A DNA stretch of 64,000 bases, from the NCBI RefSeq assembly GCF_000378985.1, contig NZ_KB905370.1, positions 62,001 through 126,000 of the forward strand, written 5' to 3'. Below are positions 8,660-16,746 of this stretch, piece by piece. The DNA is from Ensifer sp. BR816. GTDB lineage: Bacteria > Pseudomonadota > Alphaproteobacteria > Rhizobiales > Rhizobiaceae. Positions within the stretch are counted from its first letter, which is position 1. Each line of letters opens with the position of its first letter. The notes beneath the pieces were generated by a model, which saw only the letters and a list, made by a program, of their open reading frames with translations, was not told the DNA's origin and did not search any database. A program made the position numbers and the translations under genes.

Positions 8660-8868
8660 GGCATTGCTCCTGTGTCCGTTCAGCATCCGGCTCGAGCGGG
8701 ATGCTGCGGCTGTCAGTATAAGGCTTCCTCACCGATGCTGCACTTGCCATAACTCGTTTCCGGTGCAGGTGTTCCTCGCTGGCGCCTACGGCAACTGGTC
8801 ACTTTCGCTCATTCAACCGTGATCGGGATCGCGCGCTTGCCCGAGCTGTCTCTTCCCTATTGTGAAAG

Positions 8869-8897
8869 CAAAAAGGGGCCCGCTCTCGCGGACCCTG
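8869..8897 (-). terminator. Rho-independent terminator after cheW
   Basis: On the minus strand GGGTCCGC and GCGGGCCC pair around a GAGA loop with one G-U pair, followed by a run of T (CCCCTTTTTGC). It sits about 30 bases past the cheW stop and closes the mcp-cheW unit. Confidence 0.75.
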
Positions 8898-8925
8898 GAG
8901 GAATGGGCGCGGTTGTCGGTTGAAG

Positions 8926-9390
8926 CTATGCGGCCTGGGCCAATTCGTCGGCAATGACGGTGTCGAGGTTGAGGAAGCAGACCATCGATTTCTCGAGGGC
9001 GACGATACCGCGGCAGAAGGCCCGCTGGGCTTCCGGGATGATCTCCGGCGCCGGCTGCAGGTCTTCGCTGCGGATCGTCATCATGTCCGAAACCTGCTCG
9101 ACCAGAAGGCCTACCAGCTTGCCGGCGATGTCGGTGACGATGATCGCCGAACGCTCCGACGGCTCGGTCATCTTCATGCCGAGCCGGCACGCCATGTCGA
9201 TGACGGGGATCACCGCCCCGCGCAGGTTGATGAGACCGAGCACATAGGGCGGCGTGTGCGGCATCGGCGTCACCGGCGCCCAGCCGCGGATTTCGCGGAT
9301 CGCCATGATGTCGATGCAGAACTCCTGGTCTCCCAGATGGAAGGAGACGATTTCGAGATAGGCGCCGGACTGCTTGATTGCGTTGCTCAT
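8926..9390 (-). CDS. cheW: CheW chemotaxis coupling protein
   Basis: A 154-residue CheW-domain protein covering the whole family length: YLEIVSFHLGDQEFCIDIMAIREIRGW at the start, then YVLGLINLRGAVIPVIDMACRLGM, the characteristic NLRG region, and LVGLLVEQVSDMM. CheW links receptors to the CheA kinase in the membrane-associated array. The ATG at 9390 has GGAAGAA before it and lies two bases past the stop of the chemoreceptor gene upstream, so the two are translated together and probably work as a receptor-coupler pair. No cheA or cheY is in the window, so this is an accessory cheW outside the main che operon. Confidence 0.92.
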   Translation of the reverse strand: MSNAIKQSGAYLEIVSFHLGDQEFCIDIMAIREIRGWAPVTPMPHTPPYVLGLINLRGAVIPVIDMACRLGMKMTEPSERSAIIVTDIAGKLVGLLVEQVSDMMTIRSEDLQPAPEIIPEAQRAFCRGIVALEKSMVCFLNLDTVIADELAQAA

Positions 9391-9392
9391 GA

Positions 9393-11471
9393 TCAGAATT
9401 CTTCCCAATTGTCACCGGAGGCCGTGGCGGAAGGCACGGAGGCCGATGTGTTCCCGAAAGCACCCGCCAGCTTGCCCATGAGCGCTTTGGCGGGAGATGG
9501 AGCCGGACGGGTGGACGCCTGTGCGGCCACCGGTTGGCGAAGCGCCACGGGTCTTGCGGCCACCGCCTTGCCGGAGTTGGCCTGAATGTTGGGCCTTGCC
9601 GGGCTTGACTTGATCGACGGCGCTGCTGCTGCAGGAGCGGCCGCGCGCATTGCAATTTCGCTTGCCTGCCCGTTGCGGAATTGGCTGAGGATCTCGCTGA
9701 GCTTCTCCGCATCCTGGGCGAGCGTATGGCTGGCCGCATTGGTCTCTTCGACCATGGCGGCGTTCTGCTGCGTCATCTGGTCGAGCTGGGTGACTGCAGC
9801 ATTGATCTCGTTGAGCCCGGTCGACTGTTCGCGCGCCGCCTGCACGATTGTGCTCATGTGTTCGTTGATGCGCACGACATTTGCACCGATACGTCCGAGC
9901 GCGTCACCGGTCGCCTGGACCAGCTTGACGCCGGTTTCGACCTCGTTGCCCGAGCGCGACACCAATGCCTTGATGTCCTTCGCGGCACCGGCGGCCCGTT
10001 GCGCCAGTTCGCGGACCTCCTGGGCGACGACGGCAAAGCCCTTGCCGGCCTCGCCGGCCCGCGCCGCCTCGACGCCGGCGTTGAGCGCCAAGAGGTTCGT
10101 CTGGAAGGCGATCTCGTCGATGACGTTGATGATCTTACCGATCTCGTTGGATGCCCCCTCGATGCGGGCCATGGCGGAGATGGCCTCCCCGACGATACGG
10201 CCCGATTCCTCGGCGTTGACGCGCGTCTCGCCGACCATACGGCTCGCCTCCTCGGCGCGGTTGGTCGCGGTTTTGACCGTAACGGTGATCTCCTCCAGTG
10301 CTGCCGATGTCTGCTCCAGCGATGCCGCTTGCCTTTCCGTCCGCCGCGCCAGGTCGTCGGCGGCGCTGCGCATCTGCCGGCCGTTCGAGTCGATCGAGAC
10401 CACGTTCTCCTTCACGTTGCTTAGAACATGGCTCAGCCGTTCGACCGCGTTGTTGAAGTCGCGGCGCAGCGTGTCGAGACCCTCCTCGAAGGGCTGGTGA
10501 ATGGTAACGGCGAGATTGCCTTCGGCAAGCTGATTGAGCGCCCGGCCGAGAGCGTCCACAGCCGCCTTGATGCGACCGACAACCTGCTCGCGCTCCGCAG
10601 CCTGGCGCTCGCGCTCCTGCTCCATCTCTCCGCGGCTTGCCGCGGCATTCTGTTCGAGCGAGCGCTTTTCCATTGCCGCGGCGCGGAACAGGTCAACCGA
10701 GCGGGCCATCTCGCCGATTTCGTCGCCGCGGTCGAGGGCAGCGACGGCCGAGGTCAGATCGCCGGAGTGGATGCGCTGCATGCTGTCGCGCAGCCCGAGA
10801 ATACCCCGGCGAAGCGCATTCCCGTGGAACCAGATCAGCCCCAGCATGCCGGCCATGGCCAGGATACCCACGGCGGTTTGCAATAGCAGCGCGTGGCTTG
10901 ACGCGACGCGCGCTTCCTCGGTGCGCTCCGTGGCGAGGTTGGCCGCGGCATCCGTGATTTCGGTCAGGAGGGCATTCATGCGCTCACCACCGCCGTCGAT
11001 CGCGTCGTCCAGGCGAGCGAATTCCTCCGTCGGCGCGCCGTCCTCCACCAGTTTCTTCAAGTCGACTTCGATCGCCTTGCGGAGTGCGGCGAGATCGGAT
11101 CCGAAACTTGCGAGCTGCCCGGATTTGCCAAGTAGCCGCGCCAAGGCCTCGAGATCGGGCATCTGGGCGTCGAGCAGGGCGAGCGACTCCTTGATCTGCG
11201 TTGCCCGTTCGGGCTGGATCCTGCCCTCTTCGCGGTCGATGATCGTATCCATCGCGATGAGCACCAGTTCGATACTGGCAAACCGCATGTCCTCGGCGAT
11301 TTTCATGCCGTTTTCTGCGACGATCGCCTTCTCGAGCGCGGCTTCGGAGCGGCTGTTCTGGTAGAAGCCGACGCCGAGCACGCAGCCAAAACCGAGAAAG
11401 GCCGCTGCTGCGAGCGTCGCCAGCCGTTGGCTGACAGAAAGGGTGCGCGTTTCGGAAGGAGACGTGGTCAT
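9393..11471 (-). CDS. Methyl-accepting chemotaxis protein with tandem HAMP and CheR-binding tail
   Basis: A 692-residue transmembrane receptor. A first membrane helix lies near residues 17-37, a helical periplasmic sensor runs to about 190, a second helix is near 195-215, and a HAMP domain follows. A second HAMP-like unit (ALNQLAEGNLAVTIHQP) comes before the signalling coiled coil. The conserved hairpin tip reads IDEIAFQTNLLALNAGVEAARAG (quoted in parts: FQTNLLALNA, EAARAGEAGKGFAVVA). The last residues are NWEEF, matching the NWETF-type pentapeptide that tethers the methyltransferase CheR, so it can probably adapt by methylation. Ligand unknown. It is followed immediately by cheW. Confidence 0.93.
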   Translation of the reverse strand: MTTSPSETRTLSVSQRLATLAAAAFLGFGCVLGVGFYQNSRSEAALEKAIVAENGMKIAEDMRFASIELVLIAMDTIIDREEGRIQPERATQIKESLALLDAQMPDLEALARLLGKSGQLASFGSDLAALRKAIEVDLKKLVEDGAPTEEFARLDDAIDGGGERMNALLTEITDAAANLATERTEEARVASSHALLLQTAVGILAMAGMLGLIWFHGNALRRGILGLRDSMQRIHSGDLTSAVAALDRGDEIGEMARSVDLFRAAAMEKRSLEQNAAASRGEMEQERERQAAEREQVVGRIKAAVDALGRALNQLAEGNLAVTIHQPFEEGLDTLRRDFNNAVERLSHVLSNVKENVVSIDSNGRQMRSAADDLARRTERQAASLEQTSAALEEITVTVKTATNRAEEASRMVGETRVNAEESGRIVGEAISAMARIEGASNEIGKIINVIDEIAFQTNLLALNAGVEAARAGEAGKGFAVVAQEVRELAQRAAGAAKDIKALVSRSGNEVETGVKLVQATGDALGRIGANVVRINEHMSTIVQAAREQSTGLNEINAAVTQLDQMTQQNAAMVEETNAASHTLAQDAEKLSEILSQFRNGQASEIAMRAAAPAAAAPSIKSSPARPNIQANSGKAVAARPVALRQPVAAQASTRPAPSPAKALMGKLAGAFGNTSASVPSATASGDNWEEF

Positions 11472-11719
11472 CTAAGTGGCAGTCCGTGGCAATGGACCTG
11501 CCCAGCGCGAGCGCGGTCCTCCGTTGCGATCGATGCGGATAACCGGGCTCGATCAACCGGATGACCTCATGTCATATCGAAGTGGTGCACTTCTCCGCGT
11601 CTGCCGACAGTGTCAAAGAGACCTTAAACATTCGCTAATACACGGCCCCACATTCCCTCTAAACGCCCTGATCGGGCTGGACCTCTATCTTTGCCATTTC
11701 GGGATGCTATGATCGCCTC

Positions 11720-11878
11720 ATGCGCACGGACACGAAACGATCGCTTTCTCCCCTCGTCCTCACCCTTCTCACGGGTGTATTCGCGCTGGTCTGCCTGTTC
11801 GCTTTCCAGGGCTGGCTTGCCCATGGCGCGGATATCTTCCTGTCGCTCGCCCAGACGGGCGTTTCTTGGTGCTTCTGA
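11720..11878 (+). CDS. 52-residue single-pass membrane protein
   Basis: A short open frame, ATG at 11720 and TGA at 11876-11878. The product begins with a basic MRTDTKRSLS, followed by one hydrophobic helix (LVLTLLTGVFALVCLFAF) and a short tail ending SWCF. The charge pattern predicts the N-terminus in the cytoplasm. I recall similar tiny proteins near sco1 in rhizobia but cannot check it. The ribosome site is weak. It lies about 150 bases before sco1 on the same strand. Confidence 0.5.
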   Translation: MRTDTKRSLSPLVLTLLTGVFALVCLFAFQGWLAHGADIFLSLAQTGVSWCF

Positions 11879-12031
11879 GAGAAATCCGGCACGAGGTCGG
11901 GAGTAATCTTCCGATGCTGAGGCAGGAAATGGCTGCGGCAATTGTGCCTTTGCGCCGCCCGCGACGACGCGCTATCAAAGCCTCGTGTTCATCGACGGCC
12001 GGCAATCGGCCGCAACAGACCGGTGGCAATG

Positions 12032-12631
12032 ATGAAATCGATACGCATCGTCCTCTGGGCAGCCATACTCGTGATGGTGGCCATCCTCGGCTGGCTCACT
12101 TACGACATGACCCAGCCGAAGCAACAGGCATCCTCCGGCCCATTCGGCGTGCCCTTCACGCTGGTTGCCCAGAACGGCCAGCCGATCACCGAGAAGGCGT
12201 TCGCCGGCAAGGCGACCGCGCTCTTCTTCGGATTCACGCATTGCCCGGAAGTCTGCCCGACGACACTGTTCGAACTCAATGGCTGGCTGGAAAAGGTCGA
12301 TCCCGAGGGCCAGAGGCTGCAGGCCTATTTCGTCACGGTGGACCCGGAACGCGATACGCCGGAAATCCTCGGTCAGTACGTCTCCAACGTGTCGAAACGC
12401 ATCACCGGCATTTCCGGCCCCCCGGACAAGGTGCTCGAAATGGCCAAGGGCTACCGGGTCTACTTCAAGAAGGTGCCGGTCGACGAAGCTAAGCCTGATG
12501 GCGACTACACCATGGACCACACGGCTTCGGTCTTCCTGATCGACGCCGACGGAAAGTTCACCGGCACGATCTCCTATGGCGAAAACCCCGAAACCGCCGT
12601 CAAGAAGCTCGAAAACCTCGTAAGGGGTTGA
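12032..12631 (+). CDS. SCO1/SenC-family copper chaperone
   Basis: A 199-residue protein anchored by one N-terminal helix (IVLWAAILVMVAILGWLTY) with a thioredoxin-like domain outside the cytoplasm. The copper-binding CPEVC motif has cysteines 71 and 75, and the third ligand is histidine 163 in DHTASVFLID. SCO proteins deliver copper to, or reduce, the CuA centre of cytochrome oxidase. Two ATG codons overlap in tandem (12029 and 12032) after a GGTGG, so the start is uncertain by one residue. A terminator follows directly after the stop. Confidence 0.92.
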   Translation: MKSIRIVLWAAILVMVAILGWLTYDMTQPKQQASSGPFGVPFTLVAQNGQPITEKAFAGKATALFFGFTHCPEVCPTTLFELNGWLEKVDPEGQRLQAYFVTVDPERDTPEILGQYVSNVSKRITGISGPPDKVLEMAKGYRVYFKKVPVDEAKPDGDYTMDHTASVFLIDADGKFTGTISYGENPETAVKKLENLVRG

Positions 12632-12650
12632 CGGCAGCTCCATAGCCTCG

Positions 12651-12676
12651 AAAGTGCCGGTCATCCGGCACTTTGC
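12651..12676 (+). terminator. Terminator after the sco1-family gene
   Basis: A perfect 10-bp stem, AAAGTGCCGG with CCGGCACTTT, has a TCAT loop and is followed by TTTGCGTTTG. It begins 20 bases past the stop. Confidence 0.75.
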
Positions 12677-12759
12677 GTTTGTGCGCCAATCATGTTAGCG
12701 GCGGAGCCCGCGCGCCTGAACGAGGCGCGAAGGCCGTTGGGCAGCCGAAGGGAAGAACC

Positions 12760-13635
12760 TTGAGCGAGATACGTCTTTTCGTCACCACCACCGAGAAGCA
12801 GGCGGCAGCCGTACTCGACGTCATCAGCATGATCTTCGAAGACGATGGTTACGCCGTTGCGACGATGGAAATCGACGAGAAGCGCGACATCTGGGAAGCC
12901 TCCGTCTACATGATGGCGGACGAAGAGGAGAGCGTCGGATGCCGCCTTGCCGATGCGCTCGCCGCCGAATTCTCTCACCTTCCGATCGAGCGCGAGGTGC
13001 TGCCGGAGATCGACTGGATCGCCAAGTCTCTGGAAGGCCTCGCACCGGTGCGCGCCGGCCGTTTCGTCGTCCACGGCTCCCATGATCGCGACAAGGTGAA
13101 GACCGGCGAGATCGCCATCGAAATCGATGCCGGGCAGGCCTTCGGCACCGGCCACCACGGAACGACGGCCGGCTGCCTGGAAATGCTCGCCTCCGTGACC
13201 CACGCACGTCGCATCCGCAACGTCCTCGACCTCGGCACCGGAAGCGGCGTGCTGGCGATTGCCGCCTGGAAGCTCCTGCATGTACCGGGGCTCGCAACCG
13301 ATATTGATCCGATTGCTACCCGCGTCGCCGCGGAGAACGCGCGCCGCAACGGCGTCGCCGCCGGCCTGACCTTCGCGACGGCACCCGGTTTCCATTCGAC
13401 GACCTTCGGCGCACACGGTCCCTTCGATCTCATCATCGCCAATATTCTGGCGCGGCCACTGATGAAGATGGCGCCCCAGCTCGTCGCCAACCTCGCCCCC
13501 GGCGGCTCGGTCATCCTTTCCGGCATCCTTGCCGAACAGCGCTGGAAGGTGCTCGCCGCCTATAACGGCCAGCGGCTCAGGCATGTTCGGACGATCTGGA
13601 GAAACGGCTGGGTGACGATCCACCTGACGCAGTAG
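12760..13635 (+). CDS. prmA: Ribosomal protein L11 methyltransferase
   Basis: PrmA methylates lysines and the N-terminus of ribosomal protein L11, using S-adenosylmethionine. The 291-residue product has the N-terminal substrate-recognition domain and a C-terminal class I methyltransferase: the GTGHHGTTAGCLEML segment that precedes the SAM fold, motif I DLGTGSGVLAIAA at residue 157, acidic TDIDPIA, and the catalytic-loop NILARPL. I place the start at TTG 12760 because GAAGGGAAG lies just before it and the product then begins MSEIRLFVTTTEKQA as in homologues. Earlier in-frame starts overlap the preceding terminator. It is a single gene followed by a strong hairpin. Confidence 0.95.
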   Translation: MSEIRLFVTTTEKQAAAVLDVISMIFEDDGYAVATMEIDEKRDIWEASVYMMADEEESVGCRLADALAAEFSHLPIEREVLPEIDWIAKSLEGLAPVRAGRFVVHGSHDRDKVKTGEIAIEIDAGQAFGTGHHGTTAGCLEMLASVTHARRIRNVLDLGTGSGVLAIAAWKLLHVPGLATDIDPIATRVAAENARRNGVAAGLTFATAPGFHSTTFGAHGPFDLIIANILARPLMKMAPQLVANLAPGGSVILSGILAEQRWKVLAAYNGQRLRHVRTIWRNGWVTIHLTQ

Positions 13636-13648
13636 GCTTGGCCCCTCA

Positions 13649-13726
13649 CTACAGCGCCGTGCGTCTTATCAGACGTAATCAGACGTACAAAGGACGCTGC
13701 GGCACTTAGAATTGCTGGATGTTTTT
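13649..13726 (+). repeat. Rhizobial intergenic palindromic repeat, truncated copy A
   Basis: CTACAGCGCCGTGCGTCTTATCAGACG ... AAAGGACGCTGCGGCACTTAGAATTGCTGGATG (quoted in parts) matches the first half of the complete copy at 25643-25746 and then breaks off. AGACGTAATC is followed by a second AGACGTA, a small internal duplication. Confidence 0.7.
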
Positions 13727-13764
13727 GACCGAGCGGTGCAAGGCTTGTTCGGCAGCCCAAAATG

Positions 13765-13802
13765 AAAAGGCCGCCCGATCCATCATGGAGGGCGGCCTTT
13801 TC
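13765..13802. terminator. Strong symmetrical terminator between prmA and the small RNA
   Basis: AAAAGGCCGCCC and GGGCGGCCTTTT form a perfect 12-bp stem with A and T tails on the two sides, so it can stop transcription in either direction. It serves prmA on the plus strand and can back up the minus-strand RNA terminator next to it. Confidence 0.85.
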
Positions 13803-13950
13803 GAAACAAAGGCGATGCCGGAGCATCGCCCGCTGGCCGGCTTTTGACCGACCATGCCCGCGAGCTTGAGGAGGAGGAGCGCTCGAGCGGGCTCTACCGT
13901 TCCGAAATTGGCCGCCTTGAGGGAGGAGGAGAACAGACGACCAACTATCT
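13803..13950 (-). ncRNA. Probable alpha-r14 / 'cuckoo'-type small RNA with anti-Shine-Dalgarno loops
   Basis: On the minus strand, a 9-bp hairpin (13936-13944 with 13908-13916, TTGGTCGTC against GGCGGCCAA with two G-U pairs) shows CCTCCTCCC in its loop (complement of 13921-13929). A second hairpin (13857-13865 with 13881-13891, stems CCCGC and GAGC) shows CTCCTCCTCCTC in its loop. A perfect 8-bp stem GGCGATGC/GCATCGCC at 13811-13830, followed on the minus strand by TTTGTTT, closes the unit. Paired hairpins with CUCCUCCC-type loops define the alphaproteobacterial cuckoo family, to which the S. meliloti alpha-r14 RNAs belong; they bind ribosome sites of mRNAs. The 5' end is estimated. Confidence 0.62.
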
Positions 13951-14210
13951 CGGAACTGCAGTCTTTTGAACTGCCGGACCTTCGTCCGCGTTCGTTGGCG
14001 CCCTTATACCCTATCATTTCAATAGAGAAAGATACACCGGCGCATGGGAGCCATGCAGACCGCGCATATGTATGACAAATCGGAGGGAATCGTTAGCCGC
14101 TCGGCCTGTTGCTCATGGCAGGATGTCGCCTCTTTCCCCCGAAGCGCCGTTTCCGCTAACATGGTGCAACCTTCCCTGCGGTTCCCCGCCAAGCCCTATT
14201 GGAAATAATC

Positions 14211-16046
14211 ATGTTTCAATCCTTCGAAGTCACCTCCACGCCCCAGTTCGGCAAGGAGCGGGCCACCGCCTTGCGTGCCGCCTTCGCGCCGCTCGGCATC
14301 GACGGCTTCCTCGTGCCGCGGGCCGACGAATTCCAAGGTGAATACGTGCCGGCCTCATCCGAACGGCTCTCCTGGCTGACCGGGTTCACCGGTTCGGCCG
14401 GTATCGCTCTCGTCACGCAGCGTGAGGCGATCGTCTTCGTCGATGGACGTTACGTAACCCAGCTGAAGGAACAGGTGGACGGCAACGTCTTTTCCGGCGG
14501 CGACCTCGTCGGCAAGCCGCCGCATGTCTGGCTGGAGGCGCAGGCGCCGAAGGGTTTCCGGCTCGGCATCGATCCCTGGCTGCACACCGCGGCGGAGGTC
14601 CGGCGTCTCGAAAAGGCGCTCGCGGCAATTGGCGGCGCGCTCGTCTTTCTCGACCACAATCCGCTCGACCGGCTCTGGACGGACAGGCCTGCCACTCCCC
14701 TCGGCCGCGTCGCCATCCAGCCGATCGAGCACGCGGGACAGTTGGCCAAGGACAAGATCGCCACGATTGCAGCAAGCGTCGCAAAGGCCAAGGCGACGGC
14801 GGTGATGCTGACCGACCCCTCCTCCGTCGCCTGGACCTTCAATATCCGCGGCAGCGACGTGCCGCACACGCCGCATCCGCTGGCACGCGCCATGATTCAT
14901 GCGGACGGCCGCGCCGAGCTCTTCCTCGACAAGCGCAAGACCGGCATCGAGCAGGAGGCCTATCTGACCCAGCTTGGGGATATTCTACCCCCTGGCGATC
15001 TCGACGGCCGGCTCGCGGCCCTCGCCGCGACCGGCGCGGCGATCATGATCGATCCAGACCTCGCTCCCTTTGCGATCGGCGAACTGATCCGGTCGAAAGG
15101 CGGCTCCGTGATCGAGGCGACCGACCCCGCGCGGCTGCCGCGCGCCTGCAAGAACCCGGCGGAGATCGCCGGTTCGGTGCGCGCGCATCTGCAGGACGGC
15201 GCGGCGATGGTGGAATTCCTCGCCTGGCTGGACAAGACCGAGCCGGGCAGCGTCACGGAAATCGGCGCGACGAAGAAGTTGGAGGCGGTGCGCACAGCCG
15301 CCGGCGAGCGCATGCAGAACCCGCTGAAGGACATTTCCTTCGACACGATCGCCGGCGCCGGCTCGCACGCCGCGATCATGCACTACCGCGTCACCACGGA
15401 CACTGACCGACCGATCGAGCCGGGAACCATGTTCCTGATCGACTCGGGTGCGCAATATATCAACGGCACGACCGACATCACCCGCACCGTCGCGATCGGC
15501 GCCGTGCCGGAGGAGCAGAAGCGCTTCTTCACCTTGGTGCTGAAGGGTATGATCGCAATCAGCACGGCGCGCTTCCCGACGGGGTCGCGCGGTGTCGATC
15601 TCGACCCGCTCGCCCGCATCGCACTCTGGAAGGCGGGTGCCGACTACGCGCACGGCACCGGCCACGGCGTCGGCTCCTATCTCTCGGTTCATGAAGGCCC
15701 GCAGCGGATCGCCCGGCTGGCGACCCAGGAACTGTTGCCCGGCATGATCCTTTCCAACGAGCCCGGCTATTATCGCCCCGGCGCCTTCGGCATCCGTATC
15801 GAAAACCTCGTTGTGGCCCGGGAAGCCGCAGCAATCGCCGGCGGCGATCTGCCGATGCTCGGCTTCGACACGCTGACCTATTGCCCAATCGATCGACGGC
15901 TCGTCCTGCCGGCCCTTTTGAGCGACGAGGAACTTGCCTGGCTCAACGATTATCATGCCGAAACGCGGGACAAGCTCATGCCGCTCATCGCCGGCGACGA
16001 TACGCGCCAATGGCTGGCGGCCGCAACGGAACCCGTTTCCCGTTGA
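14211..16046 (+). CDS. pepP: Xaa-Pro aminopeptidase (aminopeptidase P, M24B family)
   Basis: A 611-residue cytoplasmic metallopeptidase that removes the first residue when proline is second. It has two creatinase-like N-terminal domains (LVPRADEFQGEYVP, LTGFTGSAG) and a C-terminal pita-bread domain. All five metal ligands of M24 enzymes are present: D411 and D422 (IDSGAQYINGTTDIT), H485 (GTGHGVGSYL), E517 (SNEPGYY) and E531 (IRIENLVV). The length is that of the long, three-domain eukaryote-like form common in rhizobia. The ATG at 14211 follows a weak GGA. Its promoter region shares the space with the divergent small RNA. A hairpin follows the stop. Confidence 0.93.
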   Translation: MFQSFEVTSTPQFGKERATALRAAFAPLGIDGFLVPRADEFQGEYVPASSERLSWLTGFTGSAGIALVTQREAIVFVDGRYVTQLKEQVDGNVFSGGDLVGKPPHVWLEAQAPKGFRLGIDPWLHTAAEVRRLEKALAAIGGALVFLDHNPLDRLWTDRPATPLGRVAIQPIEHAGQLAKDKIATIAASVAKAKATAVMLTDPSSVAWTFNIRGSDVPHTPHPLARAMIHADGRAELFLDKRKTGIEQEAYLTQLGDILPPGDLDGRLAALAATGAAIMIDPDLAPFAIGELIRSKGGSVIEATDPARLPRACKNPAEIAGSVRAHLQDGAAMVEFLAWLDKTEPGSVTEIGATKKLEAVRTAAGERMQNPLKDISFDTIAGAGSHAAIMHYRVTTDTDRPIEPGTMFLIDSGAQYINGTTDITRTVAIGAVPEEQKRFFTLVLKGMIAISTARFPTGSRGVDLDPLARIALWKAGADYAHGTGHGVGSYLSVHEGPQRIARLATQELLPGMILSNEPGYYRPGAFGIRIENLVVAREAAAIAGGDLPMLGFDTLTYCPIDRRLVLPALLSDEELAWLNDYHAETRDKLMPLIAGDDTRQWLAAATEPVSR

Positions 16047-16075
16047 GTCAGCTGGGTATCTGATTAAGTCGATAG

Positions 16076-16123
16076 GGAGGCCCGGCGGCGTGGGCTGGGG
16101 CTACAGGGGGCAGCCGGGCCTCC
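16076..16123 (+). terminator. Hairpin after pepP
   Basis: A perfect 11-bp stem, GGAGGCCCGGC with GCCGGGCCTCC, encloses a 26-nt loop 30 bases past the pepP stop. It lacks a T run, so it may protect the 3' end rather than terminate by itself. Confidence 0.5.
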
Positions 16124-16289
16124 GTTGGGAGGATTGAAGTCTCAACCAACAAGGCCGTTATATGCACCCCGACGCTTCCGTGTAACCCGAGAATTTTACT
16201 GGATTACACAGTTCACACGAGATTTCTGGACGAAACTCGCCGTGAACGGCGCTTTCGATAGGCCATTCGACGCCTCGATCGGAGCTGAA

Positions 16290-16312
16290 GAGCCGGGACG
16301 AACCCGGCTTCT
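16290..16312 (-). terminator. Short hairpin after the small periplasmic protein gene
   Basis: GCCGGG-ACGAA-CCCGGC lies five bases past the stop of the minus-strand gene. The stem is strong but the T run is poor. Confidence 0.45.
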
Positions 16313-16316
16313 CCAT

Positions 16317-16556
16317 TCAGATTCCGAGCATTTTCTTTGCTTCGCCAAGTGCTGCCTCCGACCCGGCGTGATCGCCGGCCTGGTGCAACTGCTCGCCCTT
16401 CGCCCGCAGTTCCTTGACCTTGGCCATGTCGGCATCGGAAAGGGAAGCATTCGGCAGGGCCGCGTCGATTGCCGCCATCTGGGTGGGGCAGGAGTTGGCA
16501 AATGCAGCGACAGGCGCGAGCGCCAGCGATAAGGCAATAATGATCCGGGTAATCAT
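16317..16556 (-). CDS. Small periplasmic protein
   Basis: A 79-residue protein with a signal peptide (ITRIIIALSLALAPVAAFA, cleaved before NSCPTQ) and a short helical mature chain with a LSDADMAKVKELRAKGEQLHQAGDH segment (quoted in parts: ADMAKVKELRAKGEQ, HQAGDHAGSEAAL). The helical pattern resembles a single helical hairpin or one TPR-like unit. Similar small proteins occur in rhizobia without a known role. The ATG at 16556 is chosen because the signal peptide starts there; the frame upstream is open to 16598 without a plausible leader. Confidence 0.65.
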   Translation of the reverse strand: MITRIIIALSLALAPVAAFANSCPTQMAAIDAALPNASLSDADMAKVKELRAKGEQLHQAGDHAGSEAALGEAKKMLGI

Positions 16557-16746
16557 GGTCGCTCCTCCACGGCCGGAGGGACATTGCCTCTCCGGCAACG
16601 AGAGGATGATAATCCATGAGCCGGCTTACGCCAATGGCGGGTGGCTAGCGACAGCATTTTGCAAACAGGTGGAATCATCTGACGTCGCACAAATGCGGCA
16701 ATGACAGATAGAGCCACGGCGCGAGCGTATGTGAGGGCGTCCTGCT

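Larger units (their letters stand above)
7698..8822. repeat. Tandem duplication covering two small secreted-protein genes and their 5' regions
   Basis: Similarity between the halves is not limited to coding sequence. The regions before the two starts also match: GTCCGTTCAGCATCC at 8676-8690 against TCCGTTCAGCATCC upstream of the first, GATGCTGCA at about 8083 and 8733, and GCTCATTCAACCGTGA at 8807-8822 against GCTCATGCAACCGTGA ending near 8164. The duplicated unit is therefore a whole transcription unit of roughly 500-600 bp. Confidence 0.65.

Noticed and set aside
13706-14017. Minus-strand 103-codon frame between prmA and pepP
   Set aside because: It runs straight through two terminator hairpins and the small RNA; the RNA structure explains the sequence better than coding.
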